A stretch of DNA of 13,538 nucleotides from Asterionellopsis glacialis (taxonomy: Eukaryota; Bacillariophyta; Plagiogrammaphyceae; Rhaphoneidales; Asterionellopsidaceae), in the NCBI GenBank assembly GCA_014885115.2, contig WKLE02005806.1, positions 1 through 13,538 on the forward strand, given 5' to 3'. Every line of letters begins with the position of its first letter. The first letter of the stretch is position 1. Below are positions 8,351 through 13,538 of this stretch, in pieces. Both the position numbers and the translations under genes were made by a program. The notes beneath the pieces were generated by a model. That model ran no database searches. It saw only the letters and a list, made by a program, of their open reading frames with translations, and was not told the DNA's origin.

Positions 8351-8572
8351 GTACCAGGGGGTGCAGGTAGGGACCTACCTGTACCAGGTAGCTGGTACCA
8401 GGAACGGGTCAACGTACCGGTACAGGGTACCTGTACCTGCTACCTGTACTAGGTTACCGGTATCCATAACAAACATACCCGTACCAGGTACAGCTATTGA
8501 TATTACTGTACCAGGTACGTACCTGGTACCTTGTAAATTATAAGTTACCTGTACCTGCTGGTACGGTACCAA
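8351..8572. repeat. Dense cluster of GTACC-based palindromes
   Basis: About 220 bases are built almost entirely from variants of GTACC, GGTAC and ACCTGTAC. The 9-mer TACCWGGTA occurs at 8382, 8482, 8509 and 8520. ACCTGTAC occurs at 8377, 8429, 8442 and 8547, and CTGGTACCAG at 8392-8401. At 8508-8529 two 11-mers meet head to head in a perfect 22-bp palindrome. No unit of fixed length is seen, so this is a cluster of palindromic words rather than a simple tandem array. It sits about 310-530 bases upstream of the GH20 start codon. Related words occur at 1374-1500, 10378-10390 and 10775-10785. Reading frames across it are repetitive shadows. Confidence 0.8.
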
Positions 8573-9139
8573 CAGATGCTGTCTGTCTGTATTTACTATC
8601 TAACATTTATTTATGATAAAAAAATAATACAGTATATAATTGTTAAAAATGACCTTCCCGTCCACCAACCAACCCAGAAGTTATAAGACTTTTGTACAAC
8701 CTAAAAAAATGCTAGCTATTACACGAGTCCCTCCATCATACTACTCCTTGCTTTTCTCGACAACCATCTAGCTATAACATTGAATTTTTGTTACAAACAA
8801 CTCTCAATTGTCACAAAGAAGATTATCATTGTTGGCATGCACCAAACTTCTCCTCATTATGCGAGGAAGTATCCTTTCATCTACCGATGATAGACCGAAT
8901 CGTATTTGCAAGATTGTAACTTGCAATATCAATACGAATTCCAAACGTGGAGATAACCATGGGACTTTGCTTTCCCCTTTCCCCTCAAAAACTCTTTGTA
9001 CTTATTCTTTGGAAAAATGGTGAAGACTATGTACTGTACTGGGATAATTTTTGTTTTTAGTGTTATCCACCCAATCATATCTAAAAAATTGTGGAAATTT
9101 GTGGTCTTTCATCTTGCGCTAAAAAAATCAAATAATCTC
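8573..9139. other. Gene-free spacer downstream of VPS29
   Basis: AT-rich sequence between the palindrome cluster and the 3' end of VPS29. The longest frame here (8808-9023, plus) begins at TTG, has no ATG start of similar length and reads as no recognisable protein. The part nearest 9139 is presumably the VPS29 3' UTR. I see nothing else in it. Confidence 0.45.
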
Positions 9140-10267
9140 TTAAAAGAGTGGTCCATCTTCTGATTTTTTTGTAAATTCCGTTTTCGAAACTTCAACTTCA
9201 CCATTGATGAGTTCATATACATAACAAACAACTTTGGGTCCCTGGACAGCAAGTAAAACAAAGGATGGTGTTACGTGTTCCGTAAGTGATGAATGTGCTC
9301 CAGTAATGGATCCCTAAAACAATAAAATAGTATGTAGCCGTGTGTGTACCAATATACACGTAAGAGTACGTAAGAGTAGCATTGTTATCATTATTTATTT
9401 GAATGCACCCAAAAAGAAACACCAAACCAAATGTAGTTAATAGCGACAGAGAGACAAAAGGGAGGAATCATTTTTCGTGAGTCACCTCAATGGTTTTGTG
9501 TTGAATCACAACAAATAACGTGTATAGATTTTACACAACATGAAATGCAGCCATCAGTTTCTCTCTAACAATCAACAGATACAATAATTAATATATGATA
9601 ACTTACTGGATTGATATGATAGTACCCATCATGTTCCAAAACTGAATTTTGATGTGTATGTCCTGAAATTAATACATCCACATTTAATTTTCGTCTATAC
9701 CGTGCCAATGCTGTTTGATCATTCCATGGAATAATTTGATGTCCATGTATAACACCAATACGGAAAGTCCCTACTTGGACAACTTGTGTTTCAGGAAAGG
9801 AATGACTCGTAGCTTGAGAAATATCAAAATCACCTGCTACGACATGTACATTGGGTGCTAATTCACGTAATTCTTCATATTGATCATCATTCCCGACATT
9901 ACCAGTACAAATTACATGTTGCATCTTATTTGGTACTAACATTCTATGAATATAGTTATATGTTTATATTTTTTGTTTGGCATGATTGTCAAATTTGAGG
10001 TGTTTTTGTTTTTGTCGAATTACCGTAAAAACCAACCACATTGTGTACCCGTCAATAATTAAAAATCATCATTCAACACCATGAGAGAATCAATTCACAG
10101 AAAGAAGAAATTTTGAGGCCAAACTGTCTAACTAATTCTATCTACGACTGAACAATAACACTGACATCAATCACAACGTACCGCTTAAATTTTTCTGGAA
10201 TCGTATTGGCTCGATGCGGAATATGGACATCTCCAAGTACAAGGACTAACTCTCCAAAGTTTGCCAT
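9140..10267 (-). CDS. VPS29: VPS29, retromer subunit (three exons)
   Basis: Exons on the minus strand are 10267-10182, 9943-9607 and 9313-9140, spliced to 198 residues. Introns start GTACGT and GTAAGT and end CATAG and TTTTAG. Exon 1 encodes MANFGELVLVLGDVHIPHRA; exon 2 continues through CTGN, GDFD, IHGHQIIPW and LISGHTH; exon 3 runs from GSITGAHSSL to the TAA. VPS29 has a metallophosphoesterase fold and is a core subunit of the retromer coat, which binds VPS35 and recycles cargo from endosomes to the Golgi or cell surface. Metal-site positions are largely preserved (Asp13, His15, Asn44, His95, His124, His126). The family is thought to act as a scaffold rather than a phosphatase. Length is close to the usual 180-190 residues. 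The gene lies head to head with the MscS gene. Identification is very secure across all three exons. Confidence 0.96.
9314..9606 (-). other. VPS29 intron 2
   Basis: This 293-base intron has a GTAAGT donor and TTTTAG acceptor in phase 0, interrupting the protein between HINP and GSITG. Removing it restores the conserved INPGS stretch of VPS29. It contains a doubled 10-mer CGTAAGAGTA (plus strand, 9359-9378). Confidence 0.92.
9944..10181 (-). other. VPS29 intron 1
   Basis: This 238-base intron has a GTACGT donor and CATAG acceptor. It splits the Arg29 codon after its second base (CG|A). Splicing yields KFKRMLVPNKMQH, matching the expected continuity of VPS29. Confidence 0.92.
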
Positions 10268-11111
10268 GATTCGTTTGCTTTCAAACTAGCTTGAATTCTC
10301 TTCTAATTGCTGAGCACCGATCTATTGGTAGATCCTGCTGACGGCTTCGTGATTGTATTATTTGCAGTCGAGAGAAACCTACCTGGTAGGATCCAAGATC
10401 ACAGCCAATGAGTCTTGTCTGGGAAAACAGCGTCTCTCTCCAGCTCGGGCTTCGCAAAACCCTGTCGCAGATCTTCACCGGCATCTATCTGACACATCGT
10501 CCCTCGCTTGAGTGCTTGCTTGCTCGCTCGGTTTTGTTCGGGAATGCGCTCCCCATAAGCATCACCTTCCTTATCTGTCTCTAGATGCTAGTAAGTGTTC
10601 TTTGTAAATCAGATTTCATTTCTTTGCCTTTCATGACGTCATACGCGAACCTTCCACGACGTGCAGTCTTCCTTCTCAGATCTGCCCGAAGAAAATAAGG
10701 CGAAAAAGCTGCTTATCATCCCAGATCCTTCCCAAAAGCGAACATTGGCATCATTGATTTTTTTGAAATTTCATGTACCTGGTACGATGCTGGCGTGTCG
10801 ACAAGGGCGACTTGCTCCAAGACTGACAGAGAGAAAGTCAGCGGAAGAACCCCCGCTGCTGCTGCTACCATATCAACGCATTTGAACATTTCAAGGACGT
10901 TGCAACTACATCACAATCAATCAGTCAGTCAGTCAAGTCTTAGTTGGCACATAGATTGTTTTACTGATACTTTGATTACCACACTCCAGCAAGCGGTCCC
11001 AAAGTGTTTTCTTGTCAACGAGAACTTTGTTGTTACTTCTTTAGTTGAAGTAAAGAGAGAGCATAAGATTCTGAAAAGAAAAGAACGTACCCAAATCAAA
11101 ATAACACTAGA
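10268..11111. promoter_or_regulatory. Shared upstream region between VPS29 and MscS genes
   Basis: 844 bases separate the divergent start codons, so this is a likely bidirectional promoter. It contains a full TGACGTCA palindrome (10634-10641), CCTACCTGGTAGG (10378-10390), GTACCTGGTAC (10775-10785), a GCT repeat (about 10855-10866) and a TCAG repeat (about 10919-10936). A 67-codon minus-strand frame (10484-10281) starts with ATG and ends 13 bases before the VPS29 ATG. It could be an upstream ORF but shows no protein similarity. Plus-strand frames here start at GTG and are unlikely genes. Confidence 0.5.
10634..10641. promoter_or_regulatory. TGACGTCA (CRE-type bZIP site)
   Basis: A perfect 8-bp palindrome, flanked to give ATGACGTCAT (10633-10642). 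TGACGTCA is the canonical cAMP-response element bound by bZIP factors. In diatoms such motifs are known to mediate CO2/cAMP-responsive transcription, for example at carbonic anhydrase promoters. It lies about 370 bases from the VPS29 ATG and about 470 from the MscS ATG, so it could serve either gene. Binding is not shown. Confidence 0.5.
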
Positions 11112-12356
11112 ATGGCTTTCAAACCTGTCCATGAGACAGCATTAGCTGGACGTATTTGGCCAGTCGTTGAAAAACTTTTGATTTCGTCTGAAGAAGCCAA
11201 AAAAATTGTTTCAAATATTGCGGCAGTCGTTGATTGGACGGATATTATTCTTATTATTCTATGTGGATGGTTCCTTGTCCCGATCATACAATACCCCTAT
11301 GATATATTACACTTTGGAGGTACTACAAGTCAGGGAGCAGATAGAAGTAACAACTCTGCAGGGTCAGATCCACCAAAGTCCAAACGTTTTCACGATACAC
11401 GTCTTTATCTTGTAGTCACGTATATTGCTCAAGCTGCTCAAATAGCATTGTTGGTATTTTTGGTAGATATTATTGACATTGTATTACAAACGGCGGGATT
11501 TACTACTACGATTTTACCTATTATTGGATTGGTCAACATTGATTTACCACAAACCTTTGCCAAAATAATTTACACCCTTTGGTTTGGGCGGATTGTTCGG
11601 ACATTCAAACGCTACATGATTATAAAATATATTGGCAACAAGAAACAAAAATTTGGATTAGCAGAATTAATTGATCATATTTCAGATGCTGTTTTGGCAG
11701 TCATTGTTACCTTTTCTGTTTGTGACATTTTGGATGTCGACAATGGGATGGGATTTAAATCAGCCTTTGCCTTTGGATCGGCGGGTACCTTGGCCTTTAC
11801 ATTGGCATCCCAAACAGTTGTTTCACAAATCGTAAATGGATTTGCCTTGTCAGCGTCCAATCGATTTTATGTTGGAGATTTAGTTAAATTTGGTGATGCA
11901 TCTATTTGTGGTACAGTTGTTCAAATGGGATGGTTCGATACAGTTTTACGTGGAAGTGATGAAGTCATGATGACTGTACCCAATAGTACTTTGGCTGGAC
12001 AACGTGTATCGAATTTATCACGACATAAAATGTGTCAGGTAACACAAAGTTTACGATTCCATTATACTGACATTGAAAAGCTCAATGAATTATTAACAGA
12101 TATTAAAAGTGAAATCAAGGATGCATGCCCTGCGTTAGTGTCAGATGGGACCCGTCCATTTCGTGTTGTTTGGACTGACTATAAGGAAAACTACCTTCAA
12201 GTATTAGTAGATTGCCATTTCACCTTGAAACCCATTGGTGATGAATATTGGAATAACCGTCAAGAAGTATTGAAGGCTATTCATCGTGCTGTGAAGAAAC
12301 ATGGGATCGAATTTGCTCTTCTCAAGTACGGTTGTTACCCTGACGTTTCAAAATAA
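11112..12356 (+). CDS. MscS-family mechanosensitive ion channel
   Basis: A 414-residue single-exon membrane protein of the small-conductance mechanosensitive channel family, which opens under membrane tension to release ions and solutes. Hydrophobic segments lie at about 43-62, 98-125, 128-143, 147-160 and 190-208, followed by the pore helix (about 213-246, small-residue-rich AFGSAGTLAFTLASQTV). The beta domain follows (252-304: VGDLVKFGDASICGTV and VPNSTLAGQRVSNLSR), then an alpha/beta C-terminal domain to about 407. The pore plus beta-domain pattern is diagnostic. It has more membrane segments than bacterial MscS, as is common in eukaryotic and plant MSL proteins. No clear signal or transit peptide is seen, so plasma membrane, ER, plastid and vacuole all remain possible. 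The ATG at 11112 is the first methionine of the frame and the protein is complete. It is divergent from VPS29. Confidence 0.94.
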   Translation: MAFKPVHETALAGRIWPVVEKLLISSEEAKKIVSNIAAVVDWTDIILIILCGWFLVPIIQYPYDILHFGGTTSQGADRSNNSAGSDPPKSKRFHDTRLYLVVTYIAQAAQIALLVFLVDIIDIVLQTAGFTTTILPIIGLVNIDLPQTFAKIIYTLWFGRIVRTFKRYMIIKYIGNKKQKFGLAELIDHISDAVLAVIVTFSVCDILDVDNGMGFKSAFAFGSAGTLAFTLASQTVVSQIVNGFALSASNRFYVGDLVKFGDASICGTVVQMGWFDTVLRGSDEVMMTVPNSTLAGQRVSNLSRHKMCQVTQSLRFHYTDIEKLNELLTDIKSEIKDACPALVSDGTRPFRVVWTDYKENYLQVLVDCHFTLKPIGDEYWNNRQEVLKAIHRAVKKHGIEFALLKYGCYPDVSK

Positions 12357-12550
12357 TGTGCTAAATTTTTAAGTCGTAAACATACTAACTAGAAAAACTT
12401 TAACCTTCTTTGCGTAACTTTCATCTTCGAGGCAGCCTAGAGAGTCTGTGGGAAGACTCTTTTAGATGTAAAAATATCACAAATCTTTGTTATTACTTGT
12501 TTACAGTCCTATGCTCTACAATATCTCTCTTAGGCGCTAGCTTTGATTTT
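12357..12550. other. Tail-to-tail spacer with a small hairpin
   Basis: A spacer between convergent genes that probably holds both 3' UTRs. AGAGTC (12441-12446) and GACTCT (12455-12460) form a short stem with an 8-base loop, followed by TTT. It may influence 3'-end formation of the MscS transcript, but such stems are common by chance. Confidence 0.3.
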
Positions 12551-12994
12551 TCACCTCTTCTTGTAAAGCTGCTGTTTTTTTTTAAGTGCCATCAATGAAT
12601 CGTGTAATTCCGTTGCTGATTTAATGGACAACTTCCAATCTGCTAATTCTTCATCAAATAGTGAACCATCAGTGCAAGCTTCTTTAGAATTCAATGGAGA
12701 ACTAAAATGAAGAACTGGCGAAAAAAGTTCATCCATGCGCATTATTGTCTCATCACATTGGATTCTTTCGGGTTGTGTCAATTTTTTTTTTGGTGACAAG
12801 GATCCGGCCCTGGTGGAAAATGCCGCTGCTACCTTGGCTGGAGATGCATCATTTTCTTTTTCAACCAGTCGAGTACTAGAATTCTTTTTGCCTGAAACAA
12901 GTCTTCTTTGAGTTAAGAAATGTGCTTCTGGCGTCATGGATTCTCTAGACGTGTGACCATTGGCATTCCTGGGAATTGGACTTTGGGCGTTCAT
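12551..12994 (-). CDS. Uncharacterised 147-residue protein with KEN box and Ser/Thr-Pro sites
   Basis: The frame runs from an ATG at 12994 to a TGA at 12551. The N-terminal two-thirds is polar and probably disordered, with six Ser/Thr-Pro sites (residues 5, 21, 51, 67, 92, 99), two of them followed by basic residues (SPAK, SPKK) as favoured by cyclin-dependent kinases. KEN at 46-48 (LVEKENDASPAK) matches the APC/C degradation box. The C terminus (about 113-147) is helical-looking with a basic end (KKKQQLYKKR). I recognise no domain. These motifs suggest a cell-cycle-regulated nuclear protein, but each is short and can occur by chance. Composition is coherent over the full length and no competing frame is better, so I think it is a real gene, though not certainly. 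It is convergent with the MscS gene. An additional upstream exon is possible. Confidence 0.6.
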   Translation of the reverse strand: MNAQSPIPRNANGHTSRESMTPEAHFLTQRRLVSGKKNSSTRLVEKENDASPAKVAAAFSTRAGSLSPKKKLTQPERIQCDETIMRMDELFSPVLHFSSPLNSKEACTDGSLFDEELADWKLSIKSATELHDSLMALKKKQQLYKKR

Positions 12995-13502
12995 TTTTTT
13001 GTTTACAGTTTCTGACCCCGAAAGCGCTTGTTACAGAACGAATATGCAAAATAATAACACTTTTTAAAAACTCATAATTATCTTTCTTGAAATTCGTAAA
13101 AGATCGACAGAAACCAGACGTGTCAGAGACAATATGTCTTGTGAAAAAGTTGAAGTATCTGCGGGGAATTTAAAACGAAGCAGGGTGTGACAGCGGGGGT
13201 GACAGTTGTGCGACATTCCCAATATGATATTATAAAAGCAATTCTTATGTCATTATGTACTTTATTTTAATTTTTTTTTCAAGGGGCAAACTGTGCACAG
13301 CAACCAGGAAATTCTCCGAAAGTGGCAGGGTTCAGTTGGCGGTGTGAATTGAGTCATACTTTATTTCGAAGTAAAAAAAAATATAGCTTTTCAATTGAGT
13401 CATACCTCTTATTCCCAAGTAAAAAAAATATAGCCCGACACAGCCTTATTTTCACAATTTCCCTTTTTGGCCGGGACACCATTTTTCCAAGACAAAGATA
13501 AA
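12995..13502. other. Gene-free right flank
   Basis: This is upstream of the 12994 ATG and AT-rich. It contains two GTGACAG words near 13185-13206, a TATAAAA-like run (TATTATAAAAG, about 13228-13238) and the 46-bp-period repeat described separately. I see no gene. Part of it may be promoter for the KEN-box protein or for a gene beyond the right edge. Confidence 0.4.
13347..13434. repeat. Direct repeat, 46-bp period, two copies
   Basis: AATTGAGTCATAC starts at 13347 and again at 13393. Each is followed by TTATT, then AAGTAAAAAAAA and ATATAGC. The units are about 41 bases and mostly identical, with a few substitutions and one-base length changes. This is a local tandem duplication; each unit includes TGAGTCA, an AP-1/GCN4-type bZIP core. 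Confidence 0.8.
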
Positions 13503-13538
13503 ATGACATTTTCGACATCCCAAAGAGCAGTCGAAAAA
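13503..13538 (+). CDS. Possible start of a gene running off the right edge
   Basis: An ATG in an A-rich context (AAAATG) opens a frame of 12 codons (MTFSTSQRAVEK) to the window end. It is too short to judge; it is listed only because it is unbroken and sits after a plausible promoter stretch. Confidence 0.15.
   Translation, partial: MTFSTSQRAVEK

Noticed and set aside
8316..8572. Frames on both strands across the GTACC cluster
   Set aside because: The translations only mirror the repetitive DNA, and both strands are open for the same reason.
10795..11145. Plus-strand 116-codon frame overlapping the MscS start
   Set aside because: It begins at GTG, reads through simple repeats and overlaps a strong gene in another frame; no family resemblance.
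1..13538. CRISPR array, bacterial defence system or operon
   Set aside because: No regularly spaced short repeats with unique spacers are present. The gene content is eukaryotic, with introns and large intergenic spacers.

Overview
The window looks like nuclear DNA of a photosynthetic stramenopile, most likely a diatom. It is AT-rich and has loosely packed genes on both strands. One gene has three exons with GT-AG introns, and the others are long single-exon reading frames. There is a chloride-channel-family protein with a two-part plastid-type leader, and a full TGACGTCA palindrome of the kind known from CO2/cAMP-responsive diatom promoters. No gene shows bacterial operon structure. The organism call is inference; no marker gene settles it.

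Layout, left to right. About 1-2700 holds no intact gene. There is a possible broken coding relic on the minus strand (about 577-1328), short palindromic GTACCTGG-type motifs (about 1374-1500), a tandem repeat of about 183 bp (about 1961-2417), and two overlapping palindromes with twin ACGCGTCA motifs just before the first gene. A CLC anion channel/exchanger (2749-4419, +) meets, tail to tail, a large type II membrane protein (4714-8040, -). That protein carries an FKBP-like domain and two GH20 beta-N-acetylhexosaminidase domains, the second with most of its active site lost. Its upstream region contains a dense cluster of TACCWGGTA palindromes (8351-8572). Next come the retromer subunit VPS29 (three exons, 9140-10267, -), a shared upstream region with a TGACGTCA element, and head to head an MscS-type mechanosensitive channel (11112-12356, +). 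An uncharacterised 147-residue protein with a KEN box and many Ser/Thr-Pro sites lies tail to tail with it (12551-12994, -). The last 540 bases hold a 46-bp-period direct repeat and, at the very edge, a possible start of another gene.

The genes do not form an evident pathway. Two are ion-conducting membrane proteins, one acts in endosome-to-Golgi sorting, and one probably trims or binds GlcNAc glycans in the secretory pathway. The most unusual items are the FKBP-GH20-GH20 architecture with a decayed second catalytic domain, the family of dispersed palindromes seen near several gene starts, and the CLC selectivity-filter and internal-gate substitutions.
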